Assembly (NCBI GenBank): GCA_014379965.1
Contig: JACMKU010000185.1
Location: forward strand, 1 to 34,305
Length of the DNA stretch: 34,305 bases
Direction: 5' to 3'
DNA from: Chitinophagaceae bacterium
GTDB lineage: Bacteria; Bacteroidota; Bacteroidia; Chitinophagales; Chitinophagaceae
This document shows positions 16,552 to 26,060 of this stretch, in pieces. Each line of letters opens with the position of its first letter. Position 1 is the stretch's first letter. Under the pieces are notes generated by a model. That model was given only the letters and a program-made list of their open reading frames with translations, made no database searches and was not told the origin of the DNA. The position numbers and the translations under genes are program-made.

Positions 16552-17520
16552 TTAAGCGTGTGTCCATCTTCTCATGAAAGATTTAAGAGAGTCCACGATA
16601 TTCTTCCGCACTGGAAGCAGTGAGATGTTCTTCTTAGGTGCGGGTTCCTTCATGCTCCTGAAGATGTTTGCCGCACCAGCCAGGGGTTGATATTTGTGCA
16701 AGACAAGTTCCCTCGCTTCTTGCACGGCTTCGAGACGATCCTGCCAATCGTCGGTAGCCAGTATCTCCTGTATTTTCTGCAACGCAGAAGCCTGTGAATT
16801 TAGATCGATCCTGATAAACGATCTCTTCGGAAAGTAGCGGTCGATATTCCTGCATCCATAATATACGGGTATGGTATACGCGAGAAAACAGTCGTTTATT
16901 TTTTCGGTAAAATAATCGTCTTTTGACGAATTCTCTATCGCGATACTATAGCGATACGGCAGAAGTCCCTCCATCTTATCAGCTAGATAATTTGTTCCCT
17001 TGCCGAAAATATCAATTTGCGGGAAGCGCGCCTTCACTTGGGCGAGAAAATCCAGCCGAAGCCTGTGACCCGGAAGTTGTGATAGGTTAGAGGAAATGCA
17101 TGAGACCTGTTTGGTCTTTACTGGAATAGGAAGGGTCTTCAACCAATTATAATCTTGTTTAAAGTACCAGCCCAGGAAGCCATGTGAGGGGATTGTGTTG
17201 CGTGATGCCGGAACGGGCGTGTAGACTTCATTGTATTGATCAAGCATCCTGAACATCCATGGATGTTCGGATCGTATACCGGGCTCCATCATGAAAGCGA
17301 TTACCTTATTGCTTTCGCACAATGTTTCGAGGGGGCTGCCCGGACTATTTAACACGAGTACAGCGTCACACTCTCCAGGAATTTCGGTGGTAAAGGCGAA
17401 CTCGTCCCAATAAGCAAACTGATCATCGGTGCGCTGGGCATACTTCTTCAACGTATGTAGCAACTCCTCTTTATTCTCAAAAGACGCCGTTACGGCTACA
17501 ATGATCCTGTCATTCCTCAT
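16552..17520 (-). CDS. GT10 (alpha-1,3/4-fucosyltransferase-like) glycosyltransferase
   Basis: About 322 residues from the ATG at 17518-17520 (MRNDRIIVAVTASFENKEEL). A TTG at 17560-17562 also opens the frame but lies in an intergenic TTGACTATTG repeat, so I reject it. The donor half has YSIAIENSSKDDYFTEKIND, then FLAYTIPVYYGCRNIDRYFP and SFIRIDL, the hallmark of family GT10, whose known members transfer fucose from GDP-fucose. A Trp/Glu-rich N-terminal acceptor half (AYWDEFAFTTEIPGECD) precedes it. The C-terminus is basic. No GDP-fucose synthesis genes are in the window, so the donor would come from elsewhere or differ. Confidence 0.82.
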   Translation of the reverse strand: MRNDRIIVAVTASFENKEELLHTLKKYAQRTDDQFAYWDEFAFTTEIPGECDAVLVLNSPGSPLETLCESNKVIAFMMEPGIRSEHPWMFRMLDQYNEVYTPVPASRNTIPSHGFLGWYFKQDYNWLKTLPIPVKTKQVSCISSNLSQLPGHRLRLDFLAQVKARFPQIDIFGKGTNYLADKMEGLLPYRYSIAIENSSKDDYFTEKINDCFLAYTIPVYYGCRNIDRYFPKRSFIRIDLNSQASALQKIQEILATDDWQDRLEAVQEARELVLHKYQPLAGAANIFRSMKEPAPKKNISLLPVRKNIVDSLKSFMRRWTHA

Positions 17521-17551
17521 TTTGGTTAGGTCTGAGACCTTAAAGTAATCA

Positions 17552-17611
17552 ACAATAGTCAATAGTCAATTTGTTTCTCGCAAAGACGCTAAGATTCGCA
17601 AAGACGCAAAG
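17552..17611. repeat. Unpaired word repeats: GTCAATAGTC and TTTCTCGCAAAGACGC
   Basis: Two word families lie side by side. CAATAGTCAATAGTCAAT (17553-17570) belongs with the repeat at 34178-34228. TTTCTCGCAAAGACGCTAAG followed by ATTCGCAAAGACGCAAAG (17574-17611) belongs with the elements at 10206 and 31023. Here only one arm is present, with no inverted partner nearby. The first family reaches into the possible 5' end of the GT10 gene. Confidence 0.65.
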
Positions 17612-17640
17612 GGTTCACTAATCACGCCGACTCAATCAAC

Positions 17641-17657
17641 CCCGGATCATATCCGGG
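17641..17657 (-). terminator. Hairpin CCCGGAT-CAT-ATCCGGG after the GT4 gene
   Basis: A perfect 7-bp stem with a 3-nt loop, 10 nt after the stop of the gene at 17667. There is no T tract after it on the minus strand, so it is a weak terminator candidate or an RNA-stabilising 3' hairpin. Confidence 0.35.
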
Positions 17658-17666
17658 ACAGGCCCA

Positions 17667-18821
17667 TCAACTTAACTGGCTCTCTGGTTTAGCAAGTGTT
17701 ACAGGTTGCAACACAAGTTTCTTTTCTCCACATGCGTTAAGCATCAATTGCTCGTACGCATTAGTAATCTTTTCTTTATTGTAAATACTGACAATCTTCT
17801 CCAGGTTTGCCTTCTTCGAAGCTTCGATCACCTCGGCCGGCGGAGAAGAGTATATAAGCGATGCGATGTCCTCGTGAGAATGGAAGTACTCGGCTTGTTC
17901 ATTCAGCACGGCCCTGTTGAAACGATTGTTATGCGCCGCTATCCTGCACCCACAAGCCATCGCCTCCAACAGCGATGGATTAGTTCCACCAACGGAGTGT
18001 CCGTGAAAATACAGGGAAGAGTAGAAGCGAAGGTTGTCCAACAGTTTCTTATCGTAGATCGCATCGTGGAAAATCACGCGATCATTCTTGTAAGTATTAG
18101 TCAGGTATTTCCCGAATGGCGTGGTTATGTTACCGATCACCAACAAAGGATAGGAGTGTCCGGACGAGATATGTCCCCGAACGATCATTTCAATATTATT
18201 TTCGGGCTCCATACGTGCGATCACCAGGAAGTATTTGTTTGGCACAAGTCCATACTCGACCGGCACCCCTGGAGATGCATCCAGAAATGGTTCCGCGCCA
18301 TAGGGAATGAATACCGGGTTCTTGCCGTAAGTCGCCAGTAGATGGTCCTGTATACTAGGAGAGTCCGCGATCAGTGTATGAGCATTGCGCGCCGCAAGAG
18401 ACTCAGCCCACCTAAGAAAACGTTGTGTGGGTTTGTTGTACTTACTACGTTTCCATTCCATGCCATCCATGTTGACGATGTTGGCCGCATTCTTCGGCCA
18501 CCTCCAATGCCAGATCGAATCGCTGGTATATCCTAGATGGAGTAGTACATCGAAATTCCTACTCCGTGCGTCATTAATGCAATTGAGGTCATAGAAAAAC
18601 TGACCGGCCGTTCCGATCTTATGTTCCCAGTCTCTGCGGGTGATGATTTGAACTCCTTTCCATTCCCGTTCCTTGTAAGGATGTAGACTGGAATTATAAA
18701 CGCATACTTCGTGCCCCCGCTGGATTAACCCCAGCGAAAGTTGCTCCGCGAATTGTTCGAACCCACCATAGTGATTTGGAATGCCCCTGGTACCTAGAAT
18801 GCCGATTTTTAATTTTCTCAT
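17667..18821 (-). CDS. Glycosyltransferase, GT4 with DUF1972 N-terminal domain (rhamnosyltransferase-like)
   Basis: A 384-residue protein. The N-terminal half is of the DUF1972 type: KIGILGTRGIPNHYGGFEQF, then GHEVCVYN, then NIVNMDGMEWKRSKY, and AHTLIADSPSIQDHL. The donor domain carries VIARMEPENNIEMIVRG and HSVGGTNPSLLEAMACGC, the GT4 E-x7-E region. Characterised relatives include capsule rhamnosyltransferases such as WchF/Cps2T, so an initial beta-rhamnosyl transfer is possible but not proven. The start overlaps the stop of the next GT4 gene upstream by 4 nt. A gap of about 146 nt with repeats separates it from the GT10 gene. Confidence 0.85.
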   Translation of the reverse strand: MRKLKIGILGTRGIPNHYGGFEQFAEQLSLGLIQRGHEVCVYNSSLHPYKEREWKGVQIITRRDWEHKIGTAGQFFYDLNCINDARSRNFDVLLHLGYTSDSIWHWRWPKNAANIVNMDGMEWKRSKYNKPTQRFLRWAESLAARNAHTLIADSPSIQDHLLATYGKNPVFIPYGAEPFLDASPGVPVEYGLVPNKYFLVIARMEPENNIEMIVRGHISSGHSYPLLVIGNITTPFGKYLTNTYKNDRVIFHDAIYDKKLLDNLRFYSSLYFHGHSVGGTNPSLLEAMACGCRIAAHNNRFNRAVLNEQAEYFHSHEDIASLIYSSPPAEVIEASKKANLEKIVSIYNKEKITNAYEQLMLNACGEKKLVLQPVTLAKPESQLS

Positions 18822-19897
18822 GCCCCTGTTATTTTATTATATGCTTGAAGTGTTATCTCCGCCGCTCGTTCCCAGCTATATTGATCAATGACCTTTTCCT
18901 GCAATCCTGTATGGCAGTCGCTCCTGGCGGCCCTGTCAATAGTTTCATAAATGGACTGTGGGTTGCCAGGGTCGCAATAGAATGCCTCATCTCCGAAGTA
19001 CTCACGCGTGTACCCTTTCTCGCTAATGGCTACGTTGCAGCCCATGGCTGCAGCTTCGAGTGAAGAGAGGCCGCAGGTCTCGAACCAACTGGGAAGCGCA
19101 TGAACTTTAGCGGCTCTATAATAAGAAACGAGCACTTCCTGGGGTACATGTTCACGGAATACAATGTTCGGACCTGCGATGTCGCGGCAAGCCTTGTAAT
19201 AATTTTGCTGGTTCGGCGCCGCAGAGCCTACCAGCAACAACGTATAATGAGTACCGTTCATCGCCTTTATCAGGTTCAATTGATTCTTAATTCCTTCGAT
19301 CCTCGCCGCACATAGAACGAGCGAGGAATCCCTCACACCGTCCTGGTCGGGAAAGAACATCCGGGTATCTATCCCATTAGGCACCACCATGTAGGCCTTT
19401 TTCACACCATAAGTTTCCTGCAGTCGCTGATACTCTGACTCAGAATTAGGGAGGATCATCGCTGCCTTTTCCAGGATCTGCCGTATACTCTTCCGTTGAC
19501 CCTTCCACAGGTAAGTCAGACTCGTCATCTTATCTTTCCTCGCGATCCATCGTCCAAAAGTTTTTGCATATTCGCCACCCTGCGCCGAAAGTCGGGAGAG
19601 TAGTAGCCCCGAAAGACCTTGTCGATGGCGACGGTCATACTCGTGGTATTCGACGAGGATGGGTGAAACAACGAATGGCTTTTTCGTCTTCCGCGTATGA
19701 TAGAGGATATCCGCCGGACGAGTGATGTTGGTGAAATGAAGAACATCATATTCTTCGTAGTCGATGCGGTCACCAGCGAGACAAACATCCACGTCCACAC
19801 CAAGTCGCCTCAGGGCCTTTGCGGTTTGCAGTACCTGGATGGTATCGCCACCGGGGGCTTTGTAGAGCGTCGATCGTGTAACGAAAGCTATCTTCAT
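18818..19897 (-). CDS. Glycosyltransferase, GT4 type
   Basis: About 359 residues from the ATG at 19895-19897 (MKIAFVTRSTLYKAPGGDTIQ). A frame 14 codons longer exists, but the conserved first strand begins at this ATG. The N-terminal PGGDTIQVLQTAKALRRLGVDVDV is the usual glycine loop. The donor domain has LVLCAARIEGIKNQLNLIKAM and LPSWFETCGLSSLEAAAMGCNVAIS, the GT4 E-x7-E motif. It is the first gene of the long minus-strand series and diverges from the epimerase gene at 20074. Confidence 0.85.
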   Translation of the reverse strand: MKIAFVTRSTLYKAPGGDTIQVLQTAKALRRLGVDVDVCLAGDRIDYEEYDVLHFTNITRPADILYHTRKTKKPFVVSPILVEYHEYDRRHRQGLSGLLLSRLSAQGGEYAKTFGRWIARKDKMTSLTYLWKGQRKSIRQILEKAAMILPNSESEYQRLQETYGVKKAYMVVPNGIDTRMFFPDQDGVRDSSLVLCAARIEGIKNQLNLIKAMNGTHYTLLLVGSAAPNQQNYYKACRDIAGPNIVFREHVPQEVLVSYYRAAKVHALPSWFETCGLSSLEAAAMGCNVAISEKGYTREYFGDEAFYCDPGNPQSIYETIDRAARSDCHTGLQEKVIDQYSWERAAEITLQAYNKITGA

Positions 19898-19944
19898 TGG
19901 AATACCAGGGGTCGGGTTGATGGGTTTTGCTATTTCCAATCGGG

Positions 19945-20028
19945 AAAATGGGGGGTGGGGGTAGCCTTGTGCAAAGAAATTTCCTAAGTCGGAGTGCGCC
20001 CTCGCTCCCGCTCTCTCCCCACCATTTT
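19945..20028. repeat. G-rich imperfect inverted repeat in the divergent promoter region
   Basis: AAAATGGGGGGTGGGG (19945-19960) and CCCCACCATTTT (20017-20028) are inverse copies except for a 4-nt G insertion. The space 19898-20073 holds this pair plus the start region of the epimerase gene. It may be another degenerate word repeat; no function is assigned. Confidence 0.4.
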
Positions 20029-20054
20029 GCCTTGAACTTATTATTATTATCTTG
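20026..20054 (+). promoter_or_regulatory. Possible promoter of the epimerase gene
   Basis: TTTG (20026-20029), then an 18-nt spacer, then TATCTTG (20048-20054), a near match to the Bacteroidota -33/-7 pattern TTTG-N19-21-TAnnTTTG. The -7 box lacks one T. It ends 19 nt before the ATG. Confidence 0.3.
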
Positions 20055-20073
20055 TGCCTGGCCTATTAACATT

Positions 20074-21048
20074 ATGAACCACTACCTCATCACCGGCGCG
20101 GCCGGTTTCATTGGCAGCAACCTTACCCGAACCCTATTCAAGACGGAACCCGGTGTCAAGATCACCTGCATCGACAACTTCGATCCATTCTACTCGTCTT
20201 CGATCAAGCAGTTCAACATTCGCGAGTTTCGCGATAATCCTTCATTCACACTGATCGAAGAGGACTTAGCTACCATTAGCGCGGAGAATCTCGCGAAGAA
20301 GATCCCAGGCAATGTCGACGTGATAGTGCACCTGGCGGCAAAAGCCGGGGTGCGACCAAGCATCGAAAACCCACTTTCGTATCAACAGGCTAATGTGATT
20401 GGGCTTCAGACCATGCTCGACTTTGCTAAGTCAAAAGGCATCAAACAATTTGTCTTCGCCTCCAGCAGCAGCGTCTATGGAATCAACGACCACTATCCGT
20501 GGAAGGAAGAAGAGAAGCTAATGCCGATCAGCCCCTATGCGATGACCAAGCTCGCAGGGGAGATGCTAGGGCATGTGTACAATAAGCTATTTGGCATCCG
20601 CTTCATTGCACTTCGTTTCTTCACCGTCTATGGACCCGGACAACGTCCTGACCTGGCGATACATAAATTCACAAAGAATATCATTGCAGGGAAACCTATC
20701 GCAATGTTTGGCGATGGCAGCACGAGCCGTGACTATACTTATGTTGACGACACCGTGCAGGGAATCATCGGCGCCATGAATTATACGAAAACGGATTTCG
20801 AAATCATCAATCTCGGCAATCGATATACGATTTCCTTGAAGGAACTCATCGAAGGAATTGAGAAAGTGACGGGAAAAAAGGCGATCATCGACAAACAACC
20901 CGACCAGCCTGGCGATGTACCGAAGACCTATGCCGATATTTCGAGGGCAAGGGAGTTATTGGGCTACGACCCAAAGACGCAAATACATGATGGGCTAAAG
21001 AAATTTCACGACTGGTTCGTGCAACACGAGGCCATGTTAACGAAATAA
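20074..21048 (+). CDS. NAD-dependent UDP-sugar epimerase (UDP-glucuronate/galacturonate epimerase-like)
   Basis: About 324 residues from the ATG at 20074 (MNHYLITGAAGFIGSNL). The 49 codons of open frame upstream are poor in family features and G-rich, so they are not used. It is an extended short-chain dehydrogenase: NAD-binding GxxGxxG as GAAGFIG, an acidic residue after strand 2 (CIDNFDPFY), catalytic Ser/Thr in FASSSSVYG and the YxxxK pair in YAMTKLAGE, then FFTVYGPGQRPD, which is typical of UDP-glucuronate 4-epimerases and UDP-glucose epimerase relatives. It supplies a nucleotide sugar to the glycosyltransferases. The stop codon directly abuts the stop of the convergent gene at 21049. Confidence 0.85.
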   Translation: MNHYLITGAAGFIGSNLTRTLFKTEPGVKITCIDNFDPFYSSSIKQFNIREFRDNPSFTLIEEDLATISAENLAKKIPGNVDVIVHLAAKAGVRPSIENPLSYQQANVIGLQTMLDFAKSKGIKQFVFASSSSVYGINDHYPWKEEEKLMPISPYAMTKLAGEMLGHVYNKLFGIRFIALRFFTVYGPGQRPDLAIHKFTKNIIAGKPIAMFGDGSTSRDYTYVDDTVQGIIGAMNYTKTDFEIINLGNRYTISLKELIEGIEKVTGKKAIIDKQPDQPGDVPKTYADISRARELLGYDPKTQIHDGLKKFHDWFVQHEAMLTK

Positions 21049-22017
21049 TTACACCGTTATATCCAGTGCCGGCCCTACTTCTTTCTTGGCGTGGAATACT
21101 TTTCTTACCGTATAAGTCTTCTTGTTCTGTGATTCAAAATACGTGCGGACGTTGATGTCTGCGATTATCCCGATCGTAATAAACTGTATACCTCCAAGTA
21201 AAAGAATCAACCCCAGAATGAGAATGGGCTTTCCCCATATATCCTGCCCCATGATCTTCAGGATGAGTAGGTAGAGATTAATGAGTAGACCGAGGCCGAA
21301 GCTAATGAAGCCAATGGTCCCGAACAGGTGCATCGGTTTCTGCATGTATTTACGCATGAAGACCATCAAAACGAGATCGCTCATTACTTTGAACGTCCTG
21401 TTGATCCCATATTTACTCTTTCCAAACTGGCGGGCATGATGCTTCACGTCCACTTGCGTGATCTTGGCCCCTTGGAGTTTGGCGAGTACAGGGATAAAGC
21501 GATGCAGTTCTCCATACAATCCAAGTTCCTCGGCGATTTCTCTTTTGAATACCTTTAGTGTGCAGCCGTAATCACGTATGTATACTCCCGTCATTCTACG
21601 GATGAGTGCATTGGCAACTTTGCTGGGAAATTTTCGGAGGATGAATCCGTCTTTACGATTCGCCCTGTTGCCTGCCACAACATCCCAGTCTTCTCGTTTG
21701 AGAAGATCGAGCATCGCGGGAATATCTGTGGGATCGTTCTGAAGGTCGCCATCAAGCAGGGCTACGTATTTACCGCGGGAATAGTCGATTCCGGCAGTCA
21801 TCGCCGTACTTTGACCATAGTTCTTCCGAAGTTCGACCAGGATGGTACGCTCGTCTGCATATTCCAGGATCTGTGATCTTGTGCGGTCACTGGAGCCATC
21901 ATCTACAAACACCACTTCATAATCTATCGCCTGCAACGCACTACGAACAACTTCAAGCAAGGGCTTGATGTTGTCCTCCTCGTTCATCACCGTAATAACT
22001 ACTGATAACTCGCGCAT
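21049..22017 (-). CDS. Polyprenyl-phosphate glycosyltransferase, GT2 with C-terminal membrane helices (DPM1/ArnC/GtrB-like)
   Basis: About 322 residues from the ATG at 22015-22017 (MRELSVVITVMNEEDNIKPL); a GTG five codons earlier is possible but less likely. Motifs: VFVDDGSSDRT, then LRKNYGQSTAMTAGIDYSRG, then the metal site LLDGDLQNDP, the pattern of enzymes that load a sugar on undecaprenyl or dolichyl phosphate. Two membrane helices near residues 235-300 (GTIGFISFGLGLLINLYLLIL and ILILGLILLLGGIQFITIGII) anchor it. Such enzymes feed sugars to periplasmic transferases that decorate lipid A or O-antigen. It lies downstream of hom but is separated by a repeat element. Confidence 0.87.
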   Translation of the reverse strand: MRELSVVITVMNEEDNIKPLLEVVRSALQAIDYEVVFVDDGSSDRTRSQILEYADERTILVELRKNYGQSTAMTAGIDYSRGKYVALLDGDLQNDPTDIPAMLDLLKREDWDVVAGNRANRKDGFILRKFPSKVANALIRRMTGVYIRDYGCTLKVFKREIAEELGLYGELHRFIPVLAKLQGAKITQVDVKHHARQFGKSKYGINRTFKVMSDLVLMVFMRKYMQKPMHLFGTIGFISFGLGLLINLYLLILKIMGQDIWGKPILILGLILLLGGIQFITIGIIADINVRTYFESQNKKTYTVRKVFHAKKEVGPALDITV

Positions 22018-22032
22018 TGAGTAAAGGTACAC

Positions 22033-22165
22033 GGAATTGGGAATCGGGAATTAGTATTCGGGAATTAGTAATCGGGAATCGGGCATTCCGACTTCGTGGA
22101 AACTTTTCGAACGCAAGTCCCGATTCCCGATTCCCAATTCCCGATTCCTCGCCCATATTCCCGAG
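22033..22165. repeat. GGGAATCGGGAATT word repeat in inverted array
   Basis: The left block (22033-22083) is built of GGGAATCGGGAATTAGTA-like words, and the right block (22119-22148, with a fragment to 22165) is built of their inverse, CCCGATTCCCGATT. A perfect 14-bp hairpin is possible between 22070-22083 and 22119-22132, with a 35-nt loop, and longer imperfect pairings exist. It lies directly after the stop of hom and before the GT2 gene on the same strand. Probably separates the methionine operon from the polysaccharide gene; the role is inferred. Confidence 0.75.
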
Positions 22166-22168
22166 TTA

Positions 22169-23431
22169 TCAATTAACGTGAATGCCGGCTAATTCCAAAC
22201 TCTTCTTCTTGAGCTGGCGGATGGCAATGTCTTCGATCACACCCTCGGCAGCTACGATAAGAGAATTATTGTTCTCCTTCCACCAGGTATTGTTGCGAAG
22301 TTCCTGGAACGAAACCACCCCTACCAGGTACTTCCGATCCTCCTGTGCATACCATTCCTCGATCCACTCGAATCGTTCGCGGGGAACGTTTTTCAGATCA
22401 TCGAAACTGACATACACACGCAGGTAGAAATTATCCGAAAGTTCGTGTGGGGTATGATGATAGAGTTTCTTGTATTCATACTTATATTGGTAGCGGAGGG
22501 CGGAAATGTCACTCAATACGGCCGAAGCGGTAGGAAAACTGCCGGCTCCTTTTCCATAAAAGAATTGCTTGTCTGCAAACCCACTCTCGATCACTACTCC
22601 ATTGTATTCGTTCTTGACAAAGGCCAGGTGATCATCCTGGCGAACAAATTGTGGCAATACAAATGCCGCCACGCGCCCGCTGTTTAGTTTTTGCGCCTGG
22701 GCAACGAGTTTTATCTGCAAGTCTTTCGTTTTTGCCACAAGCGCGTCTGATGCATCGATGTGTTGGATGCCATTGAATAGAATATTCTCAGGAGAAGTCA
22801 AAATGCCATAAGCATGAGTTAGCAGGAACGTCCATTTATTTACTGCATCGTATCCTTCAACATCCAGTCTCGGATCACTCTCGGCGAAGCCTTGCTGTTG
22901 AGCCAGCAGCAACGCCTGTTTAAACGAGAGCTTATCCTCGAATATCTTAGTCAATATAAAGTTGGTCGAACCGTTGACTATCGCCTTGATCGAATGCAGC
23001 AGATCGTTATCGTAGTATTCCTCCAGGTTGCGGATAACGGGAATGGATGCGCAGGCGGCGGACTCATACAACATCGAGCGGCCTGTCTGCTGCTGCAGAT
23101 CGAGAAGGGCTGTGAGGTTCTCGGCGATCATTTTCTTACTTGCACTCACCACATCCTTTTCGTTTCGTAATGCAGTTGACACGATCTCGAAGGCTGCCTT
23201 CGAATCATCAATCACTTCTACTATGACATTGATCTCGGGATCGTTGAGCAGAATATCTTTATCCGTTGTAAACAATTCATCCGGCGCGTTACGTTCTTTG
23301 CCCGGGTGCTTTATACAGATCTTCTTGATACTCGCTTTCAGTGACGGTGTCTGCTGCAATACCTTATATAGTCCTTCTCCGACGACGCCGAATCCAAAGA
23401 GGCCGATTGTAAGTTGTTTATGTGTGTCCAT
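22169..23431 (-). CDS. hom: Homoserine dehydrogenase
   Basis: A 420-residue, single-function homoserine dehydrogenase, which reduces aspartate semialdehyde to homoserine with NAD(P)H. The NAD(P)-binding loop is GLFGFGVVGEGLYK at residues 10-23. The catalytic region shows SAACASIPVIRNL, IVNGSTNFIL and the family signature with the catalytic lysine, DPRLDVEGYDAVNKW. It is not fused to aspartate kinase. The C-terminal ~90 residues could be a small regulatory region, but no ACT motif is clear. It is the last gene of the riboswitch-controlled metY-metX-hom run, 36 nt behind metX, so homoserine supply is tied to methionine need. Confidence 0.93.
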   Translation of the reverse strand: MDTHKQLTIGLFGFGVVGEGLYKVLQQTPSLKASIKKICIKHPGKERNAPDELFTTDKDILLNDPEINVIVEVIDDSKAAFEIVSTALRNEKDVVSASKKMIAENLTALLDLQQQTGRSMLYESAACASIPVIRNLEEYYDNDLLHSIKAIVNGSTNFILTKIFEDKLSFKQALLLAQQQGFAESDPRLDVEGYDAVNKWTFLLTHAYGILTSPENILFNGIQHIDASDALVAKTKDLQIKLVAQAQKLNSGRVAAFVLPQFVRQDDHLAFVKNEYNGVVIESGFADKQFFYGKGAGSFPTASAVLSDISALRYQYKYEYKKLYHHTPHELSDNFYLRVYVSFDDLKNVPRERFEWIEEWYAQEDRKYLVGVVSFQELRNNTWWKENNNSLIVAAEGVIEDIAIRQLKKKSLELAGIHVN

Positions 23432-23467
23432 GATTTTTGTAGTTGAGCGTTTGCATGCCTGGGAAAA

Positions 23468-24526
23468 TTATCCGTTGACAATTTTCAAATTATAAGATGA
23501 TTTCTCATTGATGAATTTCTTAAGCGCTGTTTCGATCTTGTCGTATTCCAGCAGGAAACCATCGTGACCAAAATCGCTTGCAATGCTGAGTAATTGTGCT
23601 CCCGGAATATTCTGTTCAAGGAATTCCTGTTCGGAAATAGGATAAAGCACGTCAGACTTGATGCCGATTACCAAAGTTTTGGCACCAATAGTCTTCAATG
23701 CCGGCACTACTCCACCGCGATTGCGACCCACATCATGACTATCCATGCTCTGGCTGAGACGGTAGTAACAGATTGCATTGAATCGGTTGACCAGTTTCAG
23801 TCCCTGGTAACGTTGATAATTGTCTGCTGCATACGCCACATCTTTGTTCAACGCCACGAATGCCTTGTCCCTTGGTTGAGTAATGTCGTAGCCATTGAAC
23901 GAACGATATGACAATAAGGCAATTGACCTCGCTGCGGCAAGACCTTTCTGACCTGCGTCGGCGCGCGGCTCTAACCAAGTCGAGTCGGCTTCGATTGCGA
24001 GTCGTTGTGACGCATTGAATGCGATAGCCCACGGCGAAAGCACAGCATTTGTAGCAATTGGGACAATGTGTTCGAATAGATCAGGTTCTTCAATTGCCCA
24101 TTCGAGCAGCTGCATTCCTCCTGTACTACCCCCGAGACCAATGAATATCCTACTGATACCAAGATGGTCTTTCAGCTGTTGGTAGGTTTTGATCATGTCG
24201 CGGATAGTGAACACCGGGAAGTCATGATAATATGGAGTTGCCGTTGCCGGGTTGAGGCTAAGTGGCGAAATGCTTCCGTAGGGACTGCCGGGCTTGTTGA
24301 CACAAATAATAAAATACCTAGACGGATCGAAGAGTTTGCCATCGCCTACAAGACCTGGCCACCATTCAAATGGATTACTATTGGCGGTGAGCGCATGAAG
24401 AATCCACACCACATTGTCTTTTGCCGCGTTCAGCTTGCCATGCGTCGTATAAGCCAGGTGATAACCCGGAAGGGTTACCCCTGACTCTAACGTGAATGAT
24501 TCTTCATGATTAAAAACGGATACCAT
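23468..24526 (-). CDS. metX: Homoserine O-acetyltransferase
   Basis: A 352-residue alpha/beta hydrolase-fold enzyme that acetylates homoserine with acetyl-CoA. The nucleophile is S134 in GGSTGGMQLLEWA; the acid is in GIKSDVLYP and the histidine in DFGHDGFLLE, the normal triad order. NKPGSPYGSISPLSLNP and the oxyanion-side LHALTANS fit MetX. Length is normal. It sits 6 nt behind metY, which uses its product, and 36 nt before hom, which makes its substrate. MetX-type succinyl-CoA users exist, but acetyl is the common case in this phylum. Confidence 0.93.
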   Translation of the reverse strand: MVSVFNHEESFTLESGVTLPGYHLAYTTHGKLNAAKDNVVWILHALTANSNPFEWWPGLVGDGKLFDPSRYFIICVNKPGSPYGSISPLSLNPATATPYYHDFPVFTIRDMIKTYQQLKDHLGISRIFIGLGGSTGGMQLLEWAIEEPDLFEHIVPIATNAVLSPWAIAFNASQRLAIEADSTWLEPRADAGQKGLAAARSIALLSYRSFNGYDITQPRDKAFVALNKDVAYAADNYQRYQGLKLVNRFNAICYYRLSQSMDSHDVGRNRGGVVPALKTIGAKTLVIGIKSDVLYPISEQEFLEQNIPGAQLLSIASDFGHDGFLLEYDKIETALKKFINEKSSYNLKIVNG

Positions 24527-24532
24527 TGTTTG

Positions 24533-25888
<1,356 letters not shown>

Positions 25889-25944
25889 TTAAGCAAATCT
25901 ATTGGTCTATAATCAGGGCGACCGGCCTTTCAGAAGAGTAGTTT

Positions 25945-25962
25945 GTATGCCTTACGGCATAC
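25945..25962. other. Hairpin GTATGCC-TTAC-GGCATAC ahead of metY
   Basis: A perfect 7-bp stem with a 4-nt loop in the 202-nt space between the small gene and metY (25859-26060). No T tract follows on either strand, so it is not a standard terminator. It may shape the mRNA between the two genes. Nothing else was found in this space. Confidence 0.35.
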
Positions 25963-26060
25963 AGCAAATGCAGCAGCAAATTGAAGAATGGGCTAGTATG
26001 ACGGTCTGCGCTTTCACTACTCTAAAATTAGGAGCCTATATTGATCCAGCCAAGTAATTT

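Noticed and set aside
19927..20073. 49-codon N-terminal extension of the epimerase
   Set aside because: The extension is a G-rich repeat region; the Rossmann start MNHYLITGAAGFIG at 20074 is the normal N-terminus of the family.
23028..23495. 155-codon plus-strand open frame opposite hom
   Set aside because: The minus strand encodes a full homoserine dehydrogenase; the plus-strand frame is a by-product of its codon use.
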